64,000 bases of DNA, taken from assembly GCA_009835325.1 (NCBI GenBank), contig VXWP01000070.1:1-64000 (forward strand), written 5' to 3'. Origin of the DNA: Gemmatimonadota bacterium. Its GTDB lineage: Bacteria > JAAXHH01. The notes below the pieces were generated by a model. That model saw nothing but the letters and a program-made list of their open reading frames with translations, was not told the origin of the DNA and did no database searches. The position numbers were made by a program, and so were the translations under genes. Shown here in pieces: positions 27,110 to 36,114 of the stretch (the stretch's first letter is position 1; each line of letters opens with the position of its first letter).

Positions 27110-28939
27110 TCAGGAGACCGGGCGGTCCTTTGACGTGTTGGCGGCGTCTGATCCCACGCCCCCGTATCCTCGCAGCAATTCTGCCAGGTCGTCTCTTCGG
27201 CTGAAACCGGCGAGACGTTCCAGCCTGTCGAGTGGCGTCAGGCCCTCTTGGTTTCTGGCATTGACTTCGGCTCCGTGCGCTACGAGCAGCTGAAGAATCT
27301 CCTCAGTATCTTCCATCCGGTTGTCCACGTCGAGAACGTGCAGCGGCGTGTTCCCCGATTCGTCCCGTTTGCGGGCGTGGGCGGGGTCGTTCTCGAGCAG
27401 ATCCCGCACGCGGGCCAGCAGATCCGATTTTACGGCCCGGTGTATCCCGGCGAACTGTGCCAGGTATTCGACCACGTGGTCCTGCTGGTAGTGGCTGGCA
27501 TGACCGATCGCGTCGATGCCGTGTCCCCCGTCCCGGTGCGACGGATCCGCCCCCAGCTCGACCATCAGCTTGATCATGTCCAGGTGGCCGTACCGGGCCG
27601 CTTCGTGCATTCCGCAGGCATTCAAGTCGAATCCAAACTGGTCCATCAATCGGACCGCGTCCCGGTTGTCCGATCCAAGGGCGTTCTCCATGAGCGCTTT
27701 AACGCGATCTCCGAGTTTTTCGATTAGCATCGGATCAAGGGCCAGCAATGCGCGGGCTCGGTCCCGGTCTCCGCTGATGCATGCACACGCGAACCGGTCC
27801 AGGTCGTCCAGCGGGAACGTACGCGCGCCGCAGGCCGCCAGGTACTCGGCGATGGCCTCATTCCCGTGGTAGACGGCTTCGCCGTAAGGGGAGCGTGCAC
27901 CAGGCCGGTTGGACGGCCGGTTCACGTCTGCCCCGTTCTCGACCAGCAGGCGAACCCGGTCCGGATAGTTCCACCTTGCGGCCCACTGCATTTGATAGGC
28001 CAGCATGTCCGCCGGACTACTCACCCAACCCCGCGATTGCTCACCCAGCAACCGGTGCCACGGCCGGTTCCCATCCTTTCCCAGTCCGTGGGCGAACAGG
28101 AACCGCAGGTGCTCGTCGTCACGGCTGAACATCCGGTTGTAGAGGGTCTGTGCATCGTTGGGATCGGCGCCGGCCTCGATCAGGATCTCCGCCAGTTCAT
28201 AGCAGTTCCGGTGCGGCGGGCACCTCGCCGGGCCGTTTTCCCCCTCGCCGAACAGTCCGGTAAGGACGGTGTAAGGACAGGGGAAGCCGGCCCAGAGATA
28301 GCCCGCGTTCGGGTCGGCGCCATGGGCAAGCAGCAGCCGAGCTGTTTCGACGGCCGCGTGTTCCGATGTCCCGGCGTCCAGACGGGAAAACGCCACGTAA
28401 AGCAGCGGTTCCCAGTCGTGGGGGCCGCCCGGAGTCTTCGCAAGTTCCGGGCTTGCGTTCAGAAAAGCGGACACGGCGGGTATGTCACCGGCTGCGGCTG
28501 CGGCGTAAATACTCATCCGGGCAAGTTCCGGGTGGGCATCCAGCATGCTTCTGGCCCTTGCCCGCCTCGACGGGTGGTCCTGGGCACCCTGCGTCAGACA
28601 GGCGAGACGGATGAAATCGTCGGCGAATCCGGTGCCGTCACTCGGCTTCGACGGCGTGGGATCCACGTTGGGACTGCGGGAGTGGCTCTCGACCGTGCGG
28701 AAGTATCGTTCGACACGGCTCCAGTCCGGGAATCCGTAGCTTCGGGCCACGGCGTCGCGGGTGTCCCGCAGGGTGAGGTTGGGCGGATCCGGGTTGGGCT
28801 GGTTCCGGGCCGCCTTGCCCGGTGCTGCTTCCGTCCCGGTCCGGTGTGCCGCGAACAACTCGCGGGCTTCGCCGGCGATATCGCTCAGATCGACCGGATA
28901 TGGCCATTGCCTGGGTGGGACTCGATCCAAATGCGCCAT
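27110..28939 (-). CDS. Ankyrin-repeat protein
   Basis: 609 residues from ATG 28939; upstream in-frame sequence is low-complexity Arg/Gly/Pro and overlaps the neighbouring gene, so it is left out. The N-terminal 85 residues contain DLSDIAGEARELFAAHR and DAVARSYGFPDWSRVERYF, a diverged form of the helical module seen in two neighbours. Ankyrin units run from about 115 to 600: RLLLAHGADPNAGY, ILIEAGADPNDAQ, LLVENGADVNRPS, LMVELGADPSHRDG, GNTPLHVLDVDNR, LLVAHGAEVNARNQEGLTPLDRL. Starts without a clear ribosome site. Third-largest of the twelve ankyrin proteins here. Confidence 0.87.
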   Translation of the reverse strand: MAHLDRVPPRQWPYPVDLSDIAGEARELFAAHRTGTEAAPGKAARNQPNPDPPNLTLRDTRDAVARSYGFPDWSRVERYFRTVESHSRSPNVDPTPSKPSDGTGFADDFIRLACLTQGAQDHPSRRARARSMLDAHPELARMSIYAAAAAGDIPAVSAFLNASPELAKTPGGPHDWEPLLYVAFSRLDAGTSEHAAVETARLLLAHGADPNAGYLWAGFPCPYTVLTGLFGEGENGPARCPPHRNCYELAEILIEAGADPNDAQTLYNRMFSRDDEHLRFLFAHGLGKDGNRPWHRLLGEQSRGWVSSPADMLAYQMQWAARWNYPDRVRLLVENGADVNRPSNRPGARSPYGEAVYHGNEAIAEYLAACGARTFPLDDLDRFACACISGDRDRARALLALDPMLIEKLGDRVKALMENALGSDNRDAVRLMDQFGFDLNACGMHEAARYGHLDMIKLMVELGADPSHRDGGHGIDAIGHASHYQQDHVVEYLAQFAGIHRAVKSDLLARVRDLLENDPAHARKRDESGNTPLHVLDVDNRMEDTEEILQLLVAHGAEVNARNQEGLTPLDRLERLAGFSRRDDLAELLRGYGGVGSDAANTSKDRPVS

Positions 28940-29010
28940 TCCACATGTTCTCGTGTTCGGTTCAGTCGCCCGCGGCCCCGGTCTAGCCGCTCGCGGTCCT
29001 CGGCCTTGGT

Positions 29011-30234
29011 TCAGCCACCCGCCTCCGTAACGCGACGAAGCGCGTCCTGGTTGACGAGATCTGGATAGACGAACTTCCGGGCGTACTCGGCCGCCGTCAC
29101 ATCTCTCCACGTGTATTCTCCGCCCTCCGTCGTCGGTTTGCGGAGGGATGCGCGCACCGACGGGTCGGCGCCGTGTTCCAGGAGCAGGTCCGCCATGTCC
29201 GTGAAGTTGCGCGGTACGTGCAGCGAGGCCATGGCGTGGAATAGCGGCGTCCAGCCCCCGTACCCCTCGTGGTCGGTTCCGGCAGGCGCATTAACGTCGG
29301 CGCCTTGTTCAAGCAGCCACCGGGCCATTTCCGCGTCGCAGAACTCGACCGCCATGTGGAGCAGGGTAACGCCGCCCGACAAGGGAGTCACACAAGCGTA
29401 TGGATTTGGGACTTCAATGCTGTATCCAGGCGGGAAGATGTCTTTTTCCGAGAACAGTCTCGAAGTCATTTGGGAGTCCCTGCGCAGATGCGCTTCCAGC
29501 AGGCGAGTGTCCCGCAGATGCAGGGCCAAGGGCGGCGTGTCCGGCAACTCGACACCCGCTTCCACCATGACACGGAGGCAATCGGCCTTATTCCCGGGAT
29601 TTCGCTCGTTGGTCGCCAGGATCATGCCCGCGTTGTCCGGCAGCAGCCTGCCGCCCTTCGAAGAGAGGTGGCGCAACATCCCGGACGCCAGCGTCATACA
29701 GGGGTAATCGATTACCCGGAATGGCCTACCGGACGGCGATAGGGTCGTCGCATTCGGATCGGCGCCATAGAGGAGTAGCAACTCCGCGGCGTCAAGGTTG
29801 TGATCGAAGCACGCCGCGGCCCGTAAAGCCCTGTCGCCCCCTTCGTGCACATCCGCGCCGGCGGCGATCAGGACTTCCATAGCCTTCACCTTGCCGAAAA
29901 ACGCGGCGTATGCGAGCGGCCGGTACCCATTGTGTCGGCGCCGCCTGATCCAGTGCCCTTCCCGGTGAATCAGGCCGGGGTCTTCGGCCAGCAGGTCGTT
30001 CAGACGGCCAGCGTCGTCATCGAGGATCGCCTGTTCCAGCGCTCCCATGGATCCGACGGACTCGACGTAGGCCTTCAGTTTCGGCCAACTGGGAAAACCA
30101 TACCGGTGCGCGACGTGGAACAGCGCATTGGCAAGCGTCGGACAGGAACCGGCGCTCACCAGGTCTTTCGCCTGGTCTTTGAGGTGGCGCAGGTCGGGCT
30201 GATCGGGAAGTTGTACTAGGGTGGATTCTGACAT
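29011..30234 (-). CDS. Ankyrin-repeat protein with N-terminal LRHLKxQAK-type module
   Basis: 407 residues, ATG preceded by AAGGAGG (6 nt). N-terminal LPDQPDLRHLKDQAKDLVSAG and LFHVAHRYGFPSWPKLKAYVES is the same module as in the protein encoded at 23474-24994. Ankyrin units follow from about 65: GYRPLAYAAFFGKVKAMEVLIAAGADV, LLLLYGADPNATT, GVTLLHMAVEFCDAEMARWLLEQGADVNAP, GWTPLFHAMASL, LLLEHGADPSVRA. Last 40 residues are non-repeat. Seventy-one bases separate its stop from the start of the ankyrin gene at 28939, suggesting joint transcription. Confidence 0.88.
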   Translation of the reverse strand: MSESTLVQLPDQPDLRHLKDQAKDLVSAGSCPTLANALFHVAHRYGFPSWPKLKAYVESVGSMGALEQAILDDDAGRLNDLLAEDPGLIHREGHWIRRRRHNGYRPLAYAAFFGKVKAMEVLIAAGADVHEGGDRALRAAACFDHNLDAAELLLLYGADPNATTLSPSGRPFRVIDYPCMTLASGMLRHLSSKGGRLLPDNAGMILATNERNPGNKADCLRVMVEAGVELPDTPPLALHLRDTRLLEAHLRRDSQMTSRLFSEKDIFPPGYSIEVPNPYACVTPLSGGVTLLHMAVEFCDAEMARWLLEQGADVNAPAGTDHEGYGGWTPLFHAMASLHVPRNFTDMADLLLEHGADPSVRASLRKPTTEGGEYTWRDVTAAEYARKFVYPDLVNQDALRRVTEAGG

Positions 30235-30429
30235 GGCTGACCTCCTTGACTGGCTGCCCGGTGTCCGTATTTTCGGGCCAAAGGAAGTACAGCGGTATGA
30301 TAACTGACCAACAGGTGGGCTTCTACCCTGTCCACGGACCGGAGGCGGCCTGTCCCGCACCGAACTCAGGATAATTCATGCGGGAACGGCGGTCAAGGGT
30401 AATTGATGTTGGCGACAGGCGGTTACGAT

Positions 30430-32214
30430 TCAAGGTCCCCCGCGTACGTGTCGCCGAATAACTTCGGCTATGGCCGTGTTGCCGGATTCATCCGCAATCG
30501 AAAGCGGCAGGGTCCAGGGCCAGTCGGCCAGACCAGGTTCGGCGCCGTGTTTCAGTAACAGGCGAACCATGCCGGCCTGGTCGTGCTCGACCGCGACGGC
30601 CAGGGGCGTGCGGCCTTCTTTTTCATCCAGCACGTTCACCGCCGCGCCTATTTCGATCAGGGACCGGGCGGTGGATGCCCAGCCATGCCGGGCGCAGACG
30701 TGTAGGTAGGTCTGACCCTCGAAGGTGCGGCGGTTCGGATCCAGGCCCGCCGCGACCAGTTTGCGGGTGATCGCGGCGTTGTCGCCCCATCCCGGCAGGT
30801 ATTGAAGATCAACCAGGCGTCCGGGCGCTCCGGGATCCTCGGCCAGCAGTGTATCGATCAGCCGCTCGTCTTCCGAACCGATCACTTCGGCGGCCACGTA
30901 AGGATCCCGGACCCGGTGCGACTTGCCGTCCACCAGGTTCCGGAGCGATTCGCGGTCCAGGCTCCAGGACGGTGGGTACACCGCGCCGTGACGTACGAGC
31001 AGATCCCTTATGGATTGATCGTTCGTGCCCGCGGCGCATCCGCAGGAGTCCAGTTCCACGTTGGGATTGGCGCCGCTTTCCAGCAGCAGGGCGACCAGAT
31101 CCGCCTGCTTGTGCCACACGGCCACGAAGAGCGCTTCGTCCACCGCGTGTCCGTCGGTGCCCGCTTCAAGCAGCAGCCGAACGATGCGTTCGTGTCCTGC
31201 GCGCACCGCATAGGACAGGGGGGACCTCATGGCGGCATCGCGGTGCTTTTCGGCGGGTTGCGCTTCGAGGATCGACGCTGCCCTTTCGAAGTCGCCCAGG
31301 TGGCAGGCCGCCGTGATGGCGTAATGCGCACCGTTCTCCAGCAGGTACACCGTGAGGCCGAGTTTCGGATCGGGCGGATCGAGTCCGAATCCGACATCGA
31401 AGGACAGGGTCAGCGGGGTCTTGCCGTCCGCGCGCCGGGAATCGATGGGTACGCCGCGGTCCAGAAACAGCTCGATCAGGTCTTTCCGGCCGTTCAGTAC
31501 GCCCAGGTGAAGTCCGCTGTTGCCGTCTTCGTCCGTTCGCCGGGCCAATTCGGGCTGTTCGTGCAATACCGATGCAACACGCTCGAATGCAACGCGCTCG
31601 AAGCCGCCTGCCTTTATGAGATCGGCGATCTCCCTGAACGCGGGATCGTAGCCGAACCGGGCGTTCATCGCGTTTTCGAGAACGTCCACCACGTCGTCGA
31701 AGCCGCGTTCCCGGGTGCTTTCGAGGAGACTCGCCCAGGTCGAATTGAATATATTGAGTCCAGGATCGGCGCCCCGGTCGAGCAGCAGTTGCACAGCGTC
31801 GGCATGTCCGTGGCGCGCGGCCAAATGGACCGGCTGGGCGTACCAGTGCAGGGCATTCACGAGTCGCGGATCGTCATCGAGTAGCGCCTCTATGGCCACC
31901 CGATCGCCGGCAGCGCCGGCCTTGAACAGGGACCAGGCGGCTTCTCCGTCGATCCAGTCAGTCTCGTCGCCCCAACGGTCGTCGTAGTAGGGCCGCCCGT
32001 ATTCGGGACCCAGGCCCGGGCTGATCATGAACCCGGTCCGGCAGGCATCCAGGTGCACGCGCCCCCGGAACTTTCCGGGAAACGCCATGCGCGCGGCGCG
32101 GTCGGGGTACTTTCCTTTGATTTCCACCGTGTTGCTCCGAACCGATTTCTGATCGACGTCAGTCGGCCGATCGACACCGGACCGTTCGTTGATCGTCTCG
32201 TTCCGCCCGATCAT
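30430..32214 (-). CDS. Ankyrin-repeat protein
   Basis: 594 residues from ATG 32214; the stop of the upstream ankyrin gene is six bases before, so translational coupling is likely, and no ribosome site is seen. The first ~75 residues are unique (basic, with GRPYYDDRWGDETDWIDG). Repeats from about 80 onward: QPVHLAARHGHADAVQLLLDRGADPGL, NSGLHLGVLNGRKDLIELFLDRGV, SPLSYAVRAGHERIVRLLLEAGTD, LLLESGANPNVELD, TYLHVCARHGWASTARSLIEIGAAVNV, RTPLAVAVEHDQAGMVRLLLKHGAEPG. True start could be a later Met (for example the one beginning MAFPGKF). Confidence 0.85.
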   Translation of the reverse strand: MIGRNETINERSGVDRPTDVDQKSVRSNTVEIKGKYPDRAARMAFPGKFRGRVHLDACRTGFMISPGLGPEYGRPYYDDRWGDETDWIDGEAAWSLFKAGAAGDRVAIEALLDDDPRLVNALHWYAQPVHLAARHGHADAVQLLLDRGADPGLNIFNSTWASLLESTRERGFDDVVDVLENAMNARFGYDPAFREIADLIKAGGFERVAFERVASVLHEQPELARRTDEDGNSGLHLGVLNGRKDLIELFLDRGVPIDSRRADGKTPLTLSFDVGFGLDPPDPKLGLTVYLLENGAHYAITAACHLGDFERAASILEAQPAEKHRDAAMRSPLSYAVRAGHERIVRLLLEAGTDGHAVDEALFVAVWHKQADLVALLLESGANPNVELDSCGCAAGTNDQSIRDLLVRHGAVYPPSWSLDRESLRNLVDGKSHRVRDPYVAAEVIGSEDERLIDTLLAEDPGAPGRLVDLQYLPGWGDNAAITRKLVAAGLDPNRRTFEGQTYLHVCARHGWASTARSLIEIGAAVNVLDEKEGRTPLAVAVEHDQAGMVRLLLKHGAEPGLADWPWTLPLSIADESGNTAIAEVIRRHVRGGP

Positions 32215-32219
32215 AATTT

Positions 32220-33101
32220 TCAACCGGTGTGAGCACCAAGTTCAACCAGCGCGTGGAACGCCGTCCGGCTCCTTGCGGAAGCGGCACAGTCCAGCGGCGT
32301 TCTGCCTCCGTGGTCCCGCGCGTCCGGGTCGGCGCCGGCTTCGATCAAGGCGCGGACCGTATCGGTTCCCGTTCCTCTCGCGCAGACCAGGTGCAGCCCG
32401 GTACGGCCTTCACCATCCTGGAGGTTGGGATCGGCCCCGAGTTCCAGGAGCAGGCGGACCCGCTTGCCATGGCCGTGATTGGCGTCGTGGTGCAGGAGGG
32501 CGCGTCCGTCCACCCGCTCGTTGATGTCCCATCCGTGCCCGACCAGCAACTGGAGTCCCTCGGCCATCGACGCGCTCGGCGTATGCTTGAGTCCACCCCG
32601 GTTCGGTTCCGCGCCGTTTTCCAGCAGGAATCGCACGCCATCCAGGGTGCCGAATCGCAGTTGCATCATAAGCGGGGTTTCCCCGGCGCACCCCACGGTA
32701 GTCAGGGCGTTCACGTCGGCCCCAGCATCCAGCAGCAACCTGCCGACGGGGACGGACCGCCAGTGATGCATCGCCCGGGCGATCCCCCGGCCTCCGGTGA
32801 ATTCGGCATGTACGAGTTCAGGATCGTCCGTCAGCCCGGACCGGACTGCTTCGATCCGGTCCGCCATCACGGCATCCCTGAAGGCGCGCACCCGGTCGGG
32901 AATCAGCAGGTCCGCGATCGCCCGGTGGACCGGCTTATAGCAGTGGCCGCAATTCCGGCGGACGAACTCCCGCAGCAGAGGGTGGACCGCGATCCCGTCG
33001 TAGCCTGCGAGCCGTGGCCGGCTTTCGACAGCGGTCTGCGCGGCTTTCAGATCCCCTCGTGCAAACGTCGCAAGGAAGGCTTCGTCAGATTCGGACTCCA
33101 T
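32220..33101 (-). CDS. Ankyrin-repeat protein
   Basis: 293 residues, ATG with GGAGGG 10 nt upstream. The N-terminal 80 residues contain an unusual Cys/His patch, RNCGHCYKPVHRAIADLL, which could bind a metal but has only two Cys. Units: LLLDAGADVNALTTVGCAGETPLMMQL, FLLENGAEPNRGG, GRALLHHDANHGHGKRVRLLLELGADPNLQDGEGRTGLHLVCARG, ALIEAGADPDARDHGGRTPLDCAA. First gene of a three-gene minus-strand ankyrin run ending at 29011 (the spacer at 30235-30429 may break it). Confidence 0.87.
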   Translation of the reverse strand: MESESDEAFLATFARGDLKAAQTAVESRPRLAGYDGIAVHPLLREFVRRNCGHCYKPVHRAIADLLIPDRVRAFRDAVMADRIEAVRSGLTDDPELVHAEFTGGRGIARAMHHWRSVPVGRLLLDAGADVNALTTVGCAGETPLMMQLRFGTLDGVRFLLENGAEPNRGGLKHTPSASMAEGLQLLVGHGWDINERVDGRALLHHDANHGHGKRVRLLLELGADPNLQDGEGRTGLHLVCARGTGTDTVRALIEAGADPDARDHGGRTPLDCAASARSRTAFHALVELGAHTG

Positions 33102-33131
33102 ACCGGTTGGACCCTCCGGTTACGTCATGTC

Positions 33132-33542
33132 TCAATCCCTGGCCGCCAACCGCCCGCCGATCCATGCCATGGGCAGATACCCGCCGACCAGGTCCACCGC
33201 GATGAACCAGCCCGGCGCGGGCAGCATCATGGCGTTGGCGATGCCGCCGAGGAGGAACAGCGATCCGATGAGCATGGATAGCTTCAGCCGGTGCCCCGAC
33301 GCAATCTTCACGGCCAGGTACGCACCTGCCAGGGTGCCGGCCGCATGGGCCAGAAAGGGAAATACGAAATGCCGGAACTGAAACAGGTGCATGGACGACG
33401 CCAGGGATTCCATATCCGTTACGTCGACGCCGGACGGCGGCGGAATGACCATGGGGCCCAACAAAACCAGGCCCATGTTGACCGCGCCGCCGACCACCAT
33501 ACCCAGAACCACTGCAAGGATGATTCTGATCGTTTTACCCAT
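33132..33542 (-). CDS. Small integral membrane protein
   Basis: 136 residues with four predicted membrane helices (about 5-30, 58-78, 83-103 and 108-128). No family is recognised with confidence; the topology resembles small uncharacterised DUF proteins. Start ATG follows AGAAGGGC. It is 30 nt upstream of the ankyrin gene at 33101 on the same strand. Confidence 0.75.
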   Translation of the reverse strand: MGKTIRIILAVVLGMVVGGAVNMGLVLLGPMVIPPPSGVDVTDMESLASSMHLFQFRHFVFPFLAHAAGTLAGAYLAVKIASGHRLKLSMLIGSLFLLGGIANAMMLPAPGWFIAVDLVGGYLPMAWIGGRLAARD

Positions 33543-33880
33543 GGTGTGCCCTTCTGGTCAGGTGAGGAAAATGGCTGCCTATAGAAATCTTATAGACACG
33601 AATTGACACGTATATACATCGTATAGACTTCTATACCTGAAATCGCTTGTTCCACCCACAGTCCACAACCGGCCGGGTTCCGACCGGATCCACGCCTGGC
33701 GCGAATTCCGGTTGCTGAGAAATCTATCCCCAACTGGACGTGCAGGCAAAGCAAATCACCGGCAGATAATGGCCTTGTCCGGCTTTCGTCCCGGAAGTAC
33801 GTTGGTTTTCGTCGTCCGAATCCAGTCGGACCACAGCGTGCCATCCGCGTAAGACAGATGAAGCTTGCAAGGGAGCATAC
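33543..33880. promoter_or_regulatory. Divergent regulatory region with two short inverted repeats
   Basis: 338 bp between two divergent genes with no coding evidence. An AT-rich patch holds two inverted repeats: CTATA(N7)TATAG at 33579-33595 and the perfect GTATAG-ACTT-CTATAC at 33621-33636, 42 bp apart start to start, with a TTGACA at 33603-33608 between them. Such pairs are typical operator or promoter architecture, but no regulator gene is adjacent. Confidence 0.45.
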
Positions 33881-34963
33881 ATGGGAGTTTACGAGGAACT
33901 GGGCATCCGGCCGTTCATCAACGCCGCGGACCACTACACGCGGTACGGCGGGTCGATCATGTGGCCCTGCGCGGTGGAAGCCATGGTCGAGGCGTCTCGA
34001 CAGTACGTCAACCTGTTCGAGATGCAGACCCGGGTCGGCGAGGCCATCGCCGAGTTGACGGGGAACGAAGCAGCCTACGTGAGCTGCGGCGCCACGGGCG
34101 GAATCGCGCTGGCAGTCGCGGCCTGCATGGCCGGCACGGATCCGGAAAGGATCGAACAACTGTCCGATACGACGGGCATGAAGAACGAGGTGATCGTGCA
34201 CCGGTGCGCGCGGTTCTACGAAGATATCGCCATCCAGGTTCCCGGGGCGACGATCGTGGAAATGGGCGACGAGCGCGGCGCAACCGAAGAACAGCTTGCC
34301 GCCTGCATCAATGAACGCACGGCCGCGGTGTTGACCCTGTCGCCGTGGGGCCGCATGCTGCCCATTGACCGGATCGTCCACATCGCCCACGGACACGGGG
34401 TACCGGTACTCGTGGACGCGGCGTTCAGTATCCCGCCCAAGGCCAATTTCCGGTACTTCACCAGCGAGTTGGGTGTCGATGCCATCATCGCCAGCGGCGG
34501 CAAAGCCATCCGCGGCCCTCAGACCACCGGACTAGTCATCGGTAAGAAACCCATCGTGGAAGCATGCGCCGCACACGGCAATCCCAACCGGGCCATCGGC
34601 CGCACGATGAAGGTCGGAAAGGATGAACTGGCCGGCATCTACGCGACGGTGAAGTACATCATGGAACGGGACGAGGACGTGGTCCGCAGGGAAGTCAACC
34701 GGATGGGACTGGATATCCGAAAGGGATTGTCCCCGTCATCCCTGGTGAAGTCGGTCAAGCGAAGCGGCGACGTGGTCTCAATCGAAATCGACCTCGCACG
34801 GCCGGGGTGGTCGGACCAGGAGTTCGAACGGCGGCTGCTCGACGGCGAGCCCTCGATCGTGACCTGGTGCAGAAACGGCCGCTTCCGGGTGAAACTCGGT
34901 ACGCTGCAACCGGGCGAGGTGGACCGGGTGATCCGGCGGCTGCGGGAACTGTTATGCGATTGA
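33881..34963 (+). CDS. PLP-dependent SelA/DgaE-fold enzyme
   Basis: 360 residues. INAADHYTRYGGSIMWPCAVEAM, AAYVSCGATGGIALAVAA, VPVLVDAAFSIPP (Asp179, pyridine nitrogen contact) and IIASGGKAIRGPQTTG (Lys208, Schiff base) place it in the fold-type I family of selenocysteine synthase-like and D-glucosaminate-6-phosphate ammonia-lyase-like enzymes. It is ~100 residues shorter than true SelA and lacks its N-terminal domain, so a catabolic lyase or racemase is more likely than Sec-tRNA synthesis. sfsA follows after 15 nt. Confidence 0.85.
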   Translation: MGVYEELGIRPFINAADHYTRYGGSIMWPCAVEAMVEASRQYVNLFEMQTRVGEAIAELTGNEAAYVSCGATGGIALAVAACMAGTDPERIEQLSDTTGMKNEVIVHRCARFYEDIAIQVPGATIVEMGDERGATEEQLAACINERTAAVLTLSPWGRMLPIDRIVHIAHGHGVPVLVDAAFSIPPKANFRYFTSELGVDAIIASGGKAIRGPQTTGLVIGKKPIVEACAAHGNPNRAIGRTMKVGKDELAGIYATVKYIMERDEDVVRREVNRMGLDIRKGLSPSSLVKSVKRSGDVVSIEIDLARPGWSDQEFERRLLDGEPSIVTWCRNGRFRVKLGTLQPGEVDRVIRRLRELLCD

Positions 34964-34978
34964 GCGCGCAGGGTCGGC

Positions 34979-36079
34979 ATGCCACCTGAACCTTCGTTCT
35001 ACCCGCCCATTACTTCCCTCTCCCTCGTCGAGGGGATGTATCTGTCCCGGCCCAATCGATTCAGCGTAGAGTGCCTGATCGACGGCATGGAGGAGTACGT
35101 CTTCATGCCGAATCCCGGCAGGATGAGAGAACTGCTTCTGCCGGGTGTAAAGTTGATCCTGGCCGATCACGGCTTGCATGCAAACCGAAGGACGCGGTAT
35201 ACGGTAATGGCCGTGCGCTACCGGGAACGAATCGTGTTCGTCCACACCCACCTGAACAACCTCGCGGCACGCATCCTGGTCGAAGGCAGGGCGGTCCCCG
35301 GATTGAGGAGCTACGCGGTCGTGGGATCGGAGGTGGCCTTTGGCCCCCACCGGTACGACCTCCTCCTGCGGGACAACGCGGCAGACCTGTACCTGGAAGT
35401 GAAATCCTGTACCCTGTCCGCGAACGGGATCGCCATGTTTCCCGACGCGGTCACGGAACGGGGGCGCAGGCATCTGCTGGCACTGGCACAGATGCACGCG
35501 GAGGGAAAGCGGGGCGCCCTGCTGTTCCTGGTTCACCACGAAAACGCCAGGGCATTTCTGCCGGATTATCACACGGACTTCGCATTCGCAAGGGCATTCT
35601 GCGAAGTGGAGGACCGGCTGCCCGTCTTCGCGGTTGCGCTGGAGTGGACGTCGGACCTGCGCTTCCGTGTCTCGAATCCGCGGTTAGTCATCCCGTGGGA
35701 CGTTATTCGCAAAGAATGCGTGGACCGGGGCCACCTGGTCTGCGTCGCGCGTGGTGGGACGGGATACCGGGTGTCGCTGACACGCTATATGGGCGAACTG
35801 TCGCGGATGGCGGGGATGCGTGCAGCCCACGCAACTCGCGCAGGTCACGCAGGCCGCCCAGGCCGCCCAGGCCGTGCAGGTGCGGTATACCCCGTTCGGT
35901 CCTCCAACGACGCATCGGAGGGTATGACGGGCGTGCTGTCAGGGCTTTATGGAAACCCGTCAGAAGACTTCGACGGCTGGACGTTCAGGTGTGCAACCGA
36001 CCCGGCACCTACGCCCGAGTTTCAAGAGGCGCTATTGAACTTTCGCATGCCGCGCCGGCTGCTGCCGGATCCGCACTGA
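34979..36079 (+). CDS. sfsA: SfsA family protein with C-terminal extension
   Basis: 366 residues against ~235 for ordinary SfsA. Residues 1-235 contain the SfsA blocks FSVECLIDGMEEYVFMPNPGRMRELLLPG, EVKSCTL and FPDAVTERGRRHLLAL, and the nuclease-like DFAFARAF; in E. coli SfsA is a nucleic-acid-binding protein with a predicted endonuclease core. Residues 235-366 are extra: a segment GHLVCVARGGTGYRVSLTRY, a Gly/Arg/Ala/Pro repeat (about 285-300), then an acidic/aromatic tail. ATG at 34979 has AGGG 5 nt upstream. Confidence 0.88.
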   Translation: MPPEPSFYPPITSLSLVEGMYLSRPNRFSVECLIDGMEEYVFMPNPGRMRELLLPGVKLILADHGLHANRRTRYTVMAVRYRERIVFVHTHLNNLAARILVEGRAVPGLRSYAVVGSEVAFGPHRYDLLLRDNAADLYLEVKSCTLSANGIAMFPDAVTERGRRHLLALAQMHAEGKRGALLFLVHHENARAFLPDYHTDFAFARAFCEVEDRLPVFAVALEWTSDLRFRVSNPRLVIPWDVIRKECVDRGHLVCVARGGTGYRVSLTRYMGELSRMAGMRAAHATRAGHAGRPGRPGRAGAVYPVRSSNDASEGMTGVLSGLYGNPSEDFDGWTFRCATDPAPTPEFQEALLNFRMPRRLLPDPH

Positions 36080-36114
36080 AACACCTGTCATCGAAGTCGC
36101 CGCGTACTAAAGGC

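Noticed and set aside
33881-34963. Naming the PLP enzyme selA
   Set aside because: It is only 360 residues, lacks the N-terminal domain of SelA, and its conserved blocks match the wider SelA/DgaE-like catabolic group.
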